64,000 bases of DNA from NCBI RefSeq assembly GCF_003428645.1, contig NZ_QVQH01000018.1, positions 31,266 to 95,265 on the forward strand, in the 5' to 3' direction. Numbering within the stretch: the first letter of the stretch is position 1; each line of letters starts with the position of its first letter. Position numbers and translations under genes: made by a program. The DNA is from Geodermatophilus marinus (GTDB lineage: Bacteria > Actinomycetota > Actinomycetes > Mycobacteriales > Geodermatophilaceae). This document shows positions 33,819 to 42,260 of the stretch, one piece after another. Under the pieces are notes generated by a model that was not told where the DNA came from, did no database searches, and saw only the letters and a list, made by a program, of their open reading frames with translations.

Positions 33819-34845
33819 CCGGGACGACGTGCCGGGCGGCGACCGGCAGCCGCAGGCCGACCACCGCGCCCGCGACCACGTCGTCCCCCGGGGTCAGCTC
33901 GGCGTGCACGGCGACCCCGCCGGCGTCCACCGTGACCAGCGGGCGCAGGCCGCGGTACCGCACCCGGACGACGGTGCCGGTGACGTCGGCGTGCCCGGCG
34001 GCGAGCGCGACCGCCTCGGGCCGGACGACGAGCACGCCGGGCCCGTCGGCGACCGGCCCGGGCAGCGCCAGGGCTCCCAGCGGCGAGTGGTGCACGCCGG
34101 CGCGCACCTGCCCGGGCACCTCGGTGCGCCCGCCGAGCAGGCGGCTGACCGACAGGGACGCCGGCCGGGCGTGCAGCTCGGCCACCGGCCCGTGCTGCTG
34201 CAGCCGGCCGGCCTCGAGCACCGCGACGGTGTCGGCCAGGGCGGCGGCCTCCGCGGGGTCGTGCGTGACCAGCAGGACGGTCGGGGCCAGCCGGGCCCGC
34301 AGGTCGACCAGCAGCTCGTGCATCTCCTCGCGCAGCGGGGCGTCGAGCGCGCTGAACGGCTCGTCCAGCAGGAGCACCCGCGGCTCGGCGGCCAGCGCCC
34401 GGGCCAGCGCCACCCGCTGCTCCTGCCCGCTCGAGAGCTCCCGGGGTGCCCGGTCGCCGAGCCCGGCCAGGCCCACCAGGTCGAGGAACTCCGCGGCCCG
34501 CGCCCGGGCCCGCCGCCGCGGGGCACCGCGCACCCGGTCGGCGTAGGCGACGTTGTCGCGCGCGGACAGGTGCGGGAACAGCAGCGGCCGCTGGAAGACC
34601 ATCGCCACGCCCCGCCGCTCCGGGGGGACGCCGGCGAGATCGCGGCCGTCGAGGTGCACGCTGCCGCGGGTCGGCTCGTCCAGGCCGGCGGTCAGCCGCA
34701 GCACGGTGCTCTTGCCGGAACCGGAGGGCCCGAGCACCGCCACGCACGACCCGGCCGGCACCGCGAGGTCCAGGCCGTCCAGCGCCGGCGGCCGGCCCCG
34801 GCCGTGCACGCGGGTCAGGCCGGTCAGCCGCAGCTCCCCGCTCAC
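33805..34845 (-). CDS. ABC transporter ATPase (YnjD-like)
   Basis: ATP-binding subunit of 346 aa for an importer. Walker A GPSGSGKST, Q-loop VFQRPLLFPHLS, signature ELSSGQEQRVALARAL, Walker B RVLLLDEPFSALD and H-loop VTHDPAEA are all intact, followed by a TOBE-like regulatory domain. GTG start inside GTGA overlapping the permease stop. It ends within the radical SAM gene on the other strand. Together with the two permeases and the binding protein it resembles the E. coli YnjBCD system, whose substrate is unproven. Confidence 0.85.
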   Translation of the reverse strand: MSGELRLTGLTRVHGRGRPPALDGLDLAVPAGSCVAVLGPSGSGKSTVLRLTAGLDEPTRGSVHLDGRDLAGVPPERRGVAMVFQRPLLFPHLSARDNVAYADRVRGAPRRRARARAAEFLDLVGLAGLGDRAPRELSSGQEQRVALARALAAEPRVLLLDEPFSALDAPLREEMHELLVDLRARLAPTVLLVTHDPAEAAALADTVAVLEAGRLQQHGPVAELHARPASLSVSRLLGGRTEVPGQVRAGVHHSPLGALALPGPVADGPGVLVVRPEAVALAAGHADVTGTVVRVRYRGLRPLVTVDAGGVAVHAELTPGDDVVAGAVVGLRLPVAARHVVPVRPG

Positions 34846-35663
34846 CGGCGTCCCCCGCGCGCCCGGCGACCCGGCACCCCGACCAGCGCCAGCAGCGCCA
34901 GCGGCGGCAGCACCGCGGTCAGCGACAGCACCGCCACCTGCGCCTCGTTGCCGGTCGCCGAGGCCGCCGACCCGATGAGCAGCGGCAGCGTCACCAGCCG
35001 GCCGCCGCCGACGAGCAGGGTCACCACGTAGTCGCTCCACCCGACGAGGAAGGCGAGGAAGGCCGCGCCGGCCAGGGCGGGCGCGAGCAGCGGGACCTGC
35101 ACCCCGCGCAGCACCTGCCAGGGCGTGGCGCCCAGGGTCCGGGCCTCCTCCTCGAAGCCGCGGTCCTGCGCGGCGAGCGCGGCCCTCAGCACGATCGTGG
35201 TGTAGGGCAGGGCGGCCACGGTGAGCAGCAGCACGACGCCGGCGGTGGCCGGCACCCGCAGCCGCAGCAGCAGCACGTCCAGCCCCAGCGCCACGGCGAA
35301 CGGCGGGAGCACCAGCGGGGAGAGCAGCACGGCGAGCACCGCACCGGGCCGGGGCACCCGGTGCACGACCAGCGCACGGGCGGCCAGGGCGCCCAGCGGG
35401 GTGGCCAACACCGCGACCGCCGCCCCCAGCGCCGTCGACCGGGCCAGCGCGGCGGGGCCCCCGGCGGCCAGGGCGTCCCGCAGCCCGTCGGTGCCCAGCT
35501 CCTGGGGCAGCACCGCCGGGGCCGACCACCGGTCGGCGACCGCCCAGAGCAGCAGCGGCACCAGCGGGAGCACCAGCCACGCGGCCAGCACCGCGCGGCC
35601 GAGCCGGGTGGCGAGCACCGCGCGGCCCGGCCGCGCCGCGGCCCGCCGCCCGATCAGCCCCAC
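34842..35663 (-). CDS. ABC transporter permease, second half (YnjC/ThiP-like)
   Basis: Binding-protein-dependent permease of 273 aa with about six membrane helices and the EAA-loop sequence FEEEARTLGATPWQVLRGVQ. It overlaps the first permease gene by 10 bp and the ATPase gene by 4 bp. In E. coli the equivalent YnjC is one long fused protein; here the two halves are separate genes. Confidence 0.82.
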   Translation of the reverse strand: MGLIGRRAAARPGRAVLATRLGRAVLAAWLVLPLVPLLLWAVADRWSAPAVLPQELGTDGLRDALAAGGPAALARSTALGAAVAVLATPLGALAARALVVHRVPRPGAVLAVLLSPLVLPPFAVALGLDVLLLRLRVPATAGVVLLLTVAALPYTTIVLRAALAAQDRGFEEEARTLGATPWQVLRGVQVPLLAPALAGAAFLAFLVGWSDYVVTLLVGGGRLVTLPLLIGSAASATGNEAQVAVLSLTAVLPPLALLALVGVPGRRARGGRR

Positions 35664-36511
35664 GCCGCCAGCCGCCGCAGCGCGCGCAGGGCGAGGACGA
35701 CCGCCAGCAGCGCCAGCCCGGCGGTGACCACCGCGACGGCCGCGCCCTGGGGCCGGGCGGCCAGGTCGATCGAGGTCGACAGGCGGACGGCGAGCACGGG
35801 CAGCGGCTCCGGCGCGGCCCGGCCGAGCAGCGCAGCCACCTCGTAGGAGCCGAGCACGTACACGAAGGAGATCGCCGAGGCCGCACCGAGCGCCGGCGCG
35901 GCCAGGGGCAGGGTGACCGTCCGGAACCGGGCCCAGCGGCCGGCGCCGAGCACCGCGGCGGTCTCCCCGTAGGAGCGCGACCGGGAGGCGAGCACGCCCC
36001 CGACGACCAGCGCCACGAAGGCGGACTCCTTCCAGGCGTACTCGGCGACCACCGCCACCCACCAGCGGCCGCCGACCAGGGCCGGCCAGTCCTCCGGCGC
36101 CACGCCGAGCAGCCGCGGCAGGAACCCCGCGTCGGCCAGCAGCAGGCCCATCGCCGCCGCGCCGACCAGGTGGGGGACCGGGACGGTCGCCGCGCTCAGC
36201 GCGCCGAGCAGCCGGCTGCGGCGGGCCGTGGCGACCGCCGCCAGCGCCAGGGCCAGGCCGACGGCCGCGGCGGCGGCGGTCGCCGCCGCGGCGATGGCCA
36301 GCGACAGCGGGACGGCGGAGGCGAGCTGGTCGGCCGGCGCGGTGAACGCCGCACCGGTCAGCCGGGGCTCCCCGACCAGCGGGGCCAGGCCGAGCGCGGC
36401 CAGCAGCGCCGAGGTGAGCGCGGCGCCGACCACGGCGACCACGGGCACCAGCGCCGGCAGCACCAGCAGCAGCCCGGTCCGCCGTCCGCGGGCCCCCGGC
36501 GGCCCGCTCAC
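35654..36511 (-). CDS. ABC transporter permease, first half (YnjC/ThiP-like)
   Basis: Permease of 285 aa with N-terminal hydrophobic signal (LLLVLPALVPVVAVVGAALT), several helices and the EAA-type loop SYGETAAVLGAGRWARFRTV. The start GTG overlaps the stop of the broken binding-protein gene (GTGA). It should pair with the next permease and the ATPase to form an importer. Confidence 0.82.
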   Translation of the reverse strand: MSGPPGARGRRTGLLLVLPALVPVVAVVGAALTSALLAALGLAPLVGEPRLTGAAFTAPADQLASAVPLSLAIAAAATAAAAAVGLALALAAVATARRSRLLGALSAATVPVPHLVGAAAMGLLLADAGFLPRLLGVAPEDWPALVGGRWWVAVVAEYAWKESAFVALVVGGVLASRSRSYGETAAVLGAGRWARFRTVTLPLAAPALGAASAISFVYVLGSYEVAALLGRAAPEPLPVLAVRLSTSIDLAARPQGAAVAVVTAGLALLAVVLALRALRRLAAWG

Positions 36512-37387
36512 CCGCCGAGCACCGCCCTCCGCCAGCCCTCGTCGAGGGCGGTCACCCAGCCGGCCGACAGCTCCGGCTGCGCGTTCGCCGCGAGCTCCTC
36601 GTAGGGCGGGACGACGGGGGAGGCCGGCAGCTGCTCGAACCCGCGCCGGTCGGCGGGGTCGAGCCGGTCGAGGTCGAGGACGGTGAACTGGCCCCACGTG
36701 GCCGGGTCGGCCTTGGCCAGCTGCTGCTCGGGGGAGAGCGCGAGGTCGGCCACGACCAGCGCCCCCGCGCTGTCGCCGGAGGTGGAGGGCACGGCCAGGA
36801 AACTGGCGTTGCCGAACGTGCCCTCCTCCAGGGTCAGCACCCGCGTCGTCCCGGGGAAGGTGCCGTCGGCGACCAGGTCGGTGAGCGTCGCCGGGCCGTA
36901 GGTCATCATCAGGTCCACCTGCCCGTCGGCGTAGAGCCGGTCGAGCTCCTGCAGGGTCTGCGGGTAGGTTCGGCAGCGTGCCGGCCCACCCGCACAGCCA
37001 GGCGCCGGCCTGGCGCCCGGTGGCGTAGTTCTCGCCGTTGACCCATACCAGGTCGACGTCGCCGTCGGTGACCCCGGCCTGGCGCTCGGAGAGCACCCGG
37101 TCGACCGCCTCGCCGGTGTCGGCCACCGGCACGCGCCGCAGGGTGACGCCCAGCTCGGCCGCCGCCGGGGCGAGGACGTCGTCGACGTAGGCGTTGCCCT
37201 GCTCGTCCCCGCCGTACATCCACAGGTCCACGGTCTGCCCCTCGGCCTCGGCCAGCACCTCCGACCACGGCCGCTCGGCCGCGGCCGGGGCCTCGGCGTC
37301 CGGGGCGGCGCACCCGGCCAGCGCCACTCCGGCCAGCAGGACGGCGACCAGGGCACGGGCGGTCGGGCGTCGGGGGGCTCGGGGCAC
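36508..37387 (-). pseudogene. YnjB-like substrate-binding lipoprotein, internally deleted and frameshifted
   Basis: The first 140 codons (37387 to about 36966) give a lipoprotein signal (VALAGC, Cys26) and the N-terminal lobe (QTVDLWMYGGDEQGNAYVDD; LVWVNGENYATG). The frame then shifts near 36966, and the other frame continues with YPQTLQELDRLYADGQVDLM through LSPEQQLAKADPATWGQFT to the stop. Judged against remembered YnjB proteins (about 390 aa), some 80-110 middle residues are missing at the same point. An internal deletion that broke the frame is the simplest explanation. The importer probably lacks a working binding protein. Confidence 0.75.
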
Positions 37388-37448
37388 GGCGTCCTCCTGC
37401 GGTGGGGGCTGTCTGGTTTCCTTCGTGCCGGACGGCCGTCCCGGATGA

Positions 37449-37479
37449 CCTCCCGCGCCCGGGGGCCGGCCGCGGGAGG
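37449..37479 (+). promoter_or_regulatory. Hairpin sequestering the ynjF-like ribosome-binding site
   Basis: CCTCCCGCG (37449-37457) pairs perfectly with CGCGGGAGG (37471-37479). The right arm contains the GGGAGGA ribosome-binding site for the GTG at 37489, so the fold would mask it. This is a possible translational switch or simply chance in GC-rich DNA. Confidence 0.45.
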
Positions 37480-37488
37480 AGCGTGCGC

Positions 37489-38115
37489 GTGCTCGACGGT
37501 GCCGCCCGCCGGCTGCTCGACGCCCCGCTGGCCCGGGCGGCGGTCCGCCTCGACCGGCCCGCCGTGACGCCCGACCGGCTGACGGTGACCGGCCTGGTCC
37601 TCGGCCTGGGCAGCGCGGTCGCCGCGACGGCCGCCTGGTGGCTGCCCGCGCTGGTGCTGTGGCTGGTCTCCCGGGCCGCCGACGGGCTGGACGGGCCGCT
37701 GGCGCGGCGCCGGCGCGCGGCCGGCGGCCCGGCGGACGCCGGGGCCGGCGGGTTCCTCGACATCACCGCGGACTTCTGCGTCTACGGCGCCGGCGTGCTC
37801 GGGGTCGCGCTGGGGGTGACCCGCGAGTTCGGCGCCCCGTGGGAGCCCTTCCTCGTCGTGCTGCTCGCCTACTACGTCAACGGGACGGCGTTCCTCGCCT
37901 TCTCCTCGATCGCCGAGCGGGCCGGCCGGCGGCTCGACGACGGCCGCTCCCTGTCGTTCCTCGGCGGGCTGGCCGAGGGCACCGAGACGATCGCGGTGCA
38001 CGCGCTGTGGCTGCTGCTCCCGGCGGTGGCCTGGCAGCTGGCCTGGGGGTGGGCGGCCGTCGTCGCGGTGACCGCCGGGTACCGGATCCACGTCGGGTAC
38101 CGGCTGCTGCGCTGA
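37489..38115 (+). CDS. CDP-alcohol phosphatidyltransferase family protein (YnjF-like)
   Basis: Membrane enzyme of 208 aa with the family motif DGLDGPLAR and downstream GGFLDITAD (G-x3-D-x3-D) that binds the CDP-diacylglycerol and metal. It condenses a CDP-alcohol or CDP-lipid with an alcohol; the exact lipid is unknown. GTG 37489 is chosen for its 8-nt spacing from GGGAGGA; GTG 37483 is too close. A homologue (ynjF) accompanies ynjBCD in E. coli, so the link to the transporter is conserved. Confidence 0.85.
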   Translation: MLDGAARRLLDAPLARAAVRLDRPAVTPDRLTVTGLVLGLGSAVAATAAWWLPALVLWLVSRAADGLDGPLARRRRAAGGPADAGAGGFLDITADFCVYGAGVLGVALGVTREFGAPWEPFLVVLLAYYVNGTAFLAFSSIAERAGRRLDDGRSLSFLGGLAEGTETIAVHALWLLLPAVAWQLAWGWAAVVAVTAGYRIHVGYRLLR

Positions 38116-38123
38116 CCGGGGGT

Positions 38124-39554
38124 TCACCGGGCGCCGCGGTCGGTCCACCGCCGCAGCCGCACCACCGCGCGCAGCAGGGCGGCCGGCACCGGCGCGGCCA
38201 GCCGGGCGCGCAGGTCGTCGAGCGCGGCGTCGACCACCGCGTCGTCGTACGTGGGGTAGGCGTGCGTGGTGCCCGCGAGGTCCCGGGCGCGCAGGCCCCG
38301 GCGGACGGCGAGGGTCAGCTCGGCGAGGGTCTCCCCGGCCCGGGGCCCGACGACGGTCGCGCCGACCACCCGCCGGCGCCGGTCGAGCACCAGCGTGGTG
38401 GACCCGTCCGTCACGCCTTCGGCGACCGCGCGGTCCAGCCGGGTGTGCGGCACCCGGCGGACGGTCAGCCCGGCGGCCCGCGCCTCGTCGGGCCGGGTCC
38501 CGACCGCGGCCAGCTCGGGGGAGGTGTACGTGACCCGGGGGACGACGGGGTCGGCCCGGCGGGCCAGCCCCAGCACGGCGTTGCCGGCCGCCACGCTGCC
38601 GTGCATCCCGGCGGTGTGGGTGAAGAAGGGCGGGCCGGTGACGTCGCCGGCGGCCCACACGCGGGGGTTGCTCGTGCGCAGCGTCGCGTCGACGGCGACG
38701 GTCCCGTCGTCGCGGAGGTCGACGCCGGCCACGGCGCAGCCCAGCCCGTCGGTGCGGGCCTGCCGCCCGACGGCCACGAGCAGCCGGTCGAAGGGCAGCC
38801 GCGTGCCGTCGGCCAGGTGCAGCGCACCCGGGGAGACCCGCTCGGCCGCGGCGCCGGTGCACACCCGCACGCCGTCGTGGCACAGGGCGGCGGTGACGGT
38901 CGCCGCGGCGTCGGCGTCCTCCTCGGGGAGCAGCCGGTCGGCGGCCTCGACGAGGGCGACCTCGGCGCCGAGCCGGGCGAGGGCCTGCCCCAGCTCGCAG
39001 CCGATCGGGCCGCCGCCGAGCACCACCACCCGGCCGGGCAGCTCCTCGAGGTCCCACACCGTGTCGCTGGTCAGCGGGCCGGCCGCGGCCAGCCCCGGCA
39101 CGGGGGGCAGCAGCGGCGCGGCGCCGGTGGCCAGCAGCGCGGCGCGGAACCGCACCTCGCGGTCGCCGACGCGGGCCCGGTCGGACCCGGTGAGCACCGC
39201 CTCCCCCGCCAGCACGGTCACGCCGGCCGCCTCGAGCGCCTCCGGGGAGTCCTCGGGCTGCAGGGTCCGGATCGCGGCCTGCACGTGCGCCCGCACCCGG
39301 GCGAAGTCCACCCGCACGTCGCCGACGTCGACGCCGAGGCGGGCCGCCGCCCGGGCGTCGGCCGCCGCGGACGCGGCCGCCAGCAGCGCCTTGGAGGGCA
39401 CGCACCCGGTCCACAGGCAGTCGCCGCCCGTGCGGTCCCGCTCGACCAGCGCCACCCGGGCACCGAGGGTGGCCGCGGTGTGGGCCCCGACCAGACCGGC
39501 CGTACCCCCGCCGACGACGAGCAGGTCCCACGGGGCGGCTGGGCGGCGGCGCAC
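38124..39554 (-). CDS. Mercuric reductase-like FAD/NAD disulfide oxidoreductase
   Basis: Class I pyridine nucleotide-disulfide oxidoreductase of 476 aa. The FAD motif VVGGGTAGLVGAHTAATLGA is near residue 13, the redox-active pair is C46/C51 (GGDCLWTGCVPSK), and the NAD motif VVLGGGPIGCELGQALARLG lies mid-protein. The usual HPT-x2-E segment reads HAYPTYDDA, with Asp in place of Glu. There is no C-terminal Cys pair or MerA metal-binding domain, so mercury reduction is unlikely; such proteins are common beside ynjBCD-type loci. GTG start, apparently leaderless. Confidence 0.85.
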   Translation of the reverse strand: MRRRPAAPWDLLVVGGGTAGLVGAHTAATLGARVALVERDRTGGDCLWTGCVPSKALLAAASAAADARAAARLGVDVGDVRVDFARVRAHVQAAIRTLQPEDSPEALEAAGVTVLAGEAVLTGSDRARVGDREVRFRAALLATGAAPLLPPVPGLAAAGPLTSDTVWDLEELPGRVVVLGGGPIGCELGQALARLGAEVALVEAADRLLPEEDADAAATVTAALCHDGVRVCTGAAAERVSPGALHLADGTRLPFDRLLVAVGRQARTDGLGCAVAGVDLRDDGTVAVDATLRTSNPRVWAAGDVTGPPFFTHTAGMHGSVAAGNAVLGLARRADPVVPRVTYTSPELAAVGTRPDEARAAGLTVRRVPHTRLDRAVAEGVTDGSTTLVLDRRRRVVGATVVGPRAGETLAELTLAVRRGLRARDLAGTTHAYPTYDDAVVDAALDDLRARLAAPVPAALLRAVVRLRRWTDRGAR

Positions 39555-39561
39555 CCGTCGC

Positions 39562-39567
39562 AGGCTA
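39562..39567 (-). promoter_or_regulatory. Leaderless -10 box of the disulfide oxidoreductase gene
   Basis: On the minus strand TAGCCT lies 7 nt before the GTG start at 39554, without a ribosome-binding site. Confidence 0.5.
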
Positions 39568-39621
39568 GGGGATGGCGCACGACCGCACCGGGTGAGCGGG
39601 CGGCGGGGCAGGATGGGAGCG

Positions 39622-40818
39622 GTGAGCCTGCCCGCCCGGACGGTCGACGTCCTCGTCGTCGGAGCGGGCCAGGCGGGGCTCGGCACCGCCCGCCGGCTGG
39701 TCGACGCAGGGGTCCCCGACGTCCTCGTGCTCGAGGCCGCCGAGGTCGGCGCGAGCTGGACCGGGCGCTGGGCCGGCCTGCGGCTGTTCACCCCCCGCCG
39801 GTTCAGCACGCTGCCCGGCCTGCCCTTCCCACCCGGCCCCGGGGAGTCCCCGACCCGGCTGGAGATGGCCGCCTACCTGCGGCGCTACGCCGACGTCCTC
39901 GACGTCCCGGTGGTGACCGGGACACCGGTCACCGGGCTGACGCGGGCGGGCACCGGGTTCCGCGCGGCGACCCCGGCCGGGGAGGTGACCGCCCGGCAGG
40001 TGGTGGTGGCCACCGGCCCCCACCGCCGCCCCCGGGTGCCCGCCGCCGCCGCCGACCTCGCCCCCGACGTCGTCGCGCTGCACTCCTCCGCCTACCGGGA
40101 GCCGGCCGACCTGCCCGACGGCCCGGTGCTGGTCGTCGGCGGCGGCAACTCCGCCGCCCAGCTCGCGCTCGAGCTGGCCGCCACCCGGCCGGTCACGGTC
40201 GCCGCACCCGGCGTCCCCCGCGCCCTGCCGACGCACGTGCTCGGCATCAGCCTCTACCGGTGGCTGCTGGTCACCGGGGTGCTCAACGCCGGCAGCGGCA
40301 CGCCGGTCGGGCGGCTGGTGCGGCGGCGGGACGAGGCGGTGTTCGGCCGGGACCTGCCCCGCGCGGTCCGGGCCGGGCGGGTGCGCCTGGTGCCGCACCG
40401 GGTGGTGGGCGCCGCCGGCCGCGCGGTCACCCTCGCCGACGGCAGCGTCCTGCCGGTGCACGCCGTCCTCTGGTGCACCGGCTTCCTGCCCGACACCGGC
40501 TGGCTGGAGATCCCCGGCGCCCTCGGGCCGGGCGGTGAGCCGGTGCACCGGCGCGGCGCCTCGCCGGTCCCCGGGCTGCACTGGATGGGCCTGCCCTGGC
40601 AGACCCGGGTCAACTCCGGGCTGGTGGACGGCGTGGACCGGGACGCCCGCCGCACCGCCGGCCGCATCCGCCGCGCGCTGGACGGGGCCGTCGGCCGGCG
40701 TGACCTCGGCGGGCCCCCTCCCCACCGGCTTGGTAGACAGACCCGGTGGCCGGACCCCGCGACGTCGACGCCTCCTTCCTCGCCCTGCCCCTCTCCGCGC
40801 TGGCCGACGCGGCCCTGA
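39622..40818 (+). CDS. Flavin-containing monooxygenase-like NAD(P)/FAD protein
   Basis: A 398-aa protein with an N-terminal FAD motif VLVVGAGQAGLGTARRLVDA, a GGRWAGL-like segment (WTGRWAGLRLFTP) and a second Rossmann motif VLVVGGGNSAAQLALELAA near 160-180. The ATG-motif-like WCTGFLPDT follows. Such putative flavoprotein monooxygenases oxidise soft nucleophiles or ketones. GTG 39622 has GGGAG 3-4 nt upstream; ATG 39613 is possible. The last 73 bp overlap the tldD gene in another frame, so its C-terminal tail (PPPHRLGRQTRW onward) is probably incidental. Confidence 0.8.
   Translation: MSLPARTVDVLVVGAGQAGLGTARRLVDAGVPDVLVLEAAEVGASWTGRWAGLRLFTPRRFSTLPGLPFPPGPGESPTRLEMAAYLRRYADVLDVPVVTGTPVTGLTRAGTGFRAATPAGEVTARQVVVATGPHRRPRVPAAAADLAPDVVALHSSAYREPADLPDGPVLVVGGGNSAAQLALELAATRPVTVAAPGVPRALPTHVLGISLYRWLLVTGVLNAGSGTPVGRLVRRRDEAVFGRDLPRAVRAGRVRLVPHRVVGAAGRAVTLADGSVLPVHAVLWCTGFLPDTGWLEIPGALGPGGEPVHRRGASPVPGLHWMGLPWQTRVNSGLVDGVDRDARRTAGRIRRALDGAVGRRDLGGPPPHRLGRQTRWPDPATSTPPSSPCPSPRWPTRP
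40734..40739 (+). promoter_or_regulatory. Possible tldD promoter (-10) inside the flavoprotein gene
   Basis: TAGACA ends 6 nt before the tldD GTG and fits the leaderless spacing loosely (last base not T). It lies within the 3' end of the upstream gene. Confidence 0.35.
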
Positions 40819-42260
40819 CCCGCGCCCGCGACCTCGGGTGCGAGCACGCCGACCTGCGCGTCGAGCGGATCCGCACCCAGACGATCAGCCTGCGTGACGC
40901 CCGCCTGGAGGCGCTCGCCGACGGCGAGGACCTCGGCCTGGCCGTCCGCGTGGTGCACGAGGGCACGTGGGGCTTCGCCGCCGGCGTCGTCCTCACCGCG
41001 GCCGAGGCGGTGCGGCTGGCCGAGGAGGCCGTGGAGGTGGCGCGGGTGTCGGCGGCGGTGGCCACCGACCGCGTCGAGCTGGCCCCCGAGCCGGTGCACG
41101 ACGGCGTCACCTGGGTCTCCGGCTACGACGTCGACCCCTTCACCGTGCCCGACGCCGAGAAGACCGGGCTGCTGCGCGAGCGCTCGGAGCGGCTCCTGGC
41201 CGCCGACGGGGTGGAGCACGTCCAGGCGCACTGCACGGCGGTCAAGGAGCAGAAGTTCTACGCCGACACCGCCGGCACCCGGACCACCCAGCAGCGGGTG
41301 CGCACCGCCTCGGACCTGACCGCGCTCACCGTCGACCGGGCCACCGGGTCGTTCGAGAGCATGCGCACGCTGGCCCCGCCGGCCGGCCGGGGCTGGGAGT
41401 ACCTCACCAGCACGGGCTGGGACTGGGACGCCGAGCTGGCCGGGATCCCCGAGCTGCTCCGCGAGAAGACCAAGGCCCCCTCGGTGCAGCCGGGGCGCTA
41501 CGACCTCGTCGTCGACCCCTCCAACCTGTGGCTGACCATCCACGAGTCGGTCGGGCACGCCACCGAGCTCGACCGGGCGCTCGGCTACGAGGCCGCCTAC
41601 GCCGGCACCTCGTTCGCGACCCCCGACCGGCTGGGCACGCTGCGCTACGGCTCGGAGCTGATGAACGTCACCGGCGACCGGGTCACCCCGCACGGGCTGT
41701 CCACGATCGGCTGGGACGACGAGGGCGTGCAGGCCCAGGCGTGGGACATCGTCCGGGACGGCGTCCTCGTCGGCTACCAGGTCGACCGCAACACCGCGCG
41801 GCTCGGCGGGCTGCCGCGCTCCAACGGCTGCGCCTTCGCCGACTCCCCGCAGCACGTGCCGGTGCAGCGCATGGCCAACGTGTCGCTGCGGCCGGCGCCC
41901 GGCGGGCCCTCGACCGAGGAGGTCATCGCCGGCGTCGAGCGCGGCATCTACGTGGTCGGCGACAAGAGCTGGTCGATCGACATGCAGCGCTACAACTTCC
42001 AGTTCACCGGCCAGCGCTTCTTCCGCATCGAGGGCGGCCGGCTGGCCGGGCAGCTGCGGGACGTGGCCTACCAGGCCACCACCACCGACTTCTGGGGCTC
42101 CCTGGCGGTCGTCGGCGGGCCGCAGACCCACGTGCTCGGCGGCGCCTTCAACTGCGGCAAGGGCCAGCCGGGGCAGGTGGCGCCGGTCAGCCACGGCTGC
42201 CCGACGGCGATGTTCGAGAACGTCACGATCCTCAACACGGTGCAGGAGGCCGGCCGGTGA
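40746..42260 (+). CDS. tldD: Metallopeptidase TldD
   Basis: Catalytic subunit of the TldD/TldE protease (504 aa), which degrades unstructured peptides and, in some systems, trims RiPP leaders. The zinc motif HESVGH (His266, Glu267, His271) is intact. The C-terminal region has the family segments PRSNGCAFADSP and TTTDFWGSLAVVG. GTG start, perhaps leaderless. Its stop overlaps the tldE GTG (GTGA), as expected for two subunits made together. Confidence 0.92.
   Translation: MAGPRDVDASFLALPLSALADAALTRARDLGCEHADLRVERIRTQTISLRDARLEALADGEDLGLAVRVVHEGTWGFAAGVVLTAAEAVRLAEEAVEVARVSAAVATDRVELAPEPVHDGVTWVSGYDVDPFTVPDAEKTGLLRERSERLLAADGVEHVQAHCTAVKEQKFYADTAGTRTTQQRVRTASDLTALTVDRATGSFESMRTLAPPAGRGWEYLTSTGWDWDAELAGIPELLREKTKAPSVQPGRYDLVVDPSNLWLTIHESVGHATELDRALGYEAAYAGTSFATPDRLGTLRYGSELMNVTGDRVTPHGLSTIGWDDEGVQAQAWDIVRDGVLVGYQVDRNTARLGGLPRSNGCAFADSPQHVPVQRMANVSLRPAPGGPSTEEVIAGVERGIYVVGDKSWSIDMQRYNFQFTGQRFFRIEGGRLAGQLRDVAYQATTTDFWGSLAVVGGPQTHVLGGAFNCGKGQPGQVAPVSHGCPTAMFENVTILNTVQEAGR

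Noticed and set aside
37388..37488. Possible TPP riboswitch near the YnjB-like gene
   Set aside because: Neither CTGAGA nor the second conserved TPP block is present on either strand, so there is no support for thiamine control.
36508..39531. A 1007-codon minus-strand open frame
   Set aside because: Only its last part (below about 36966) is real, as the second half of the broken binding-protein gene; the rest is a shadow of the YnjF-like and disulfide oxidoreductase genes.
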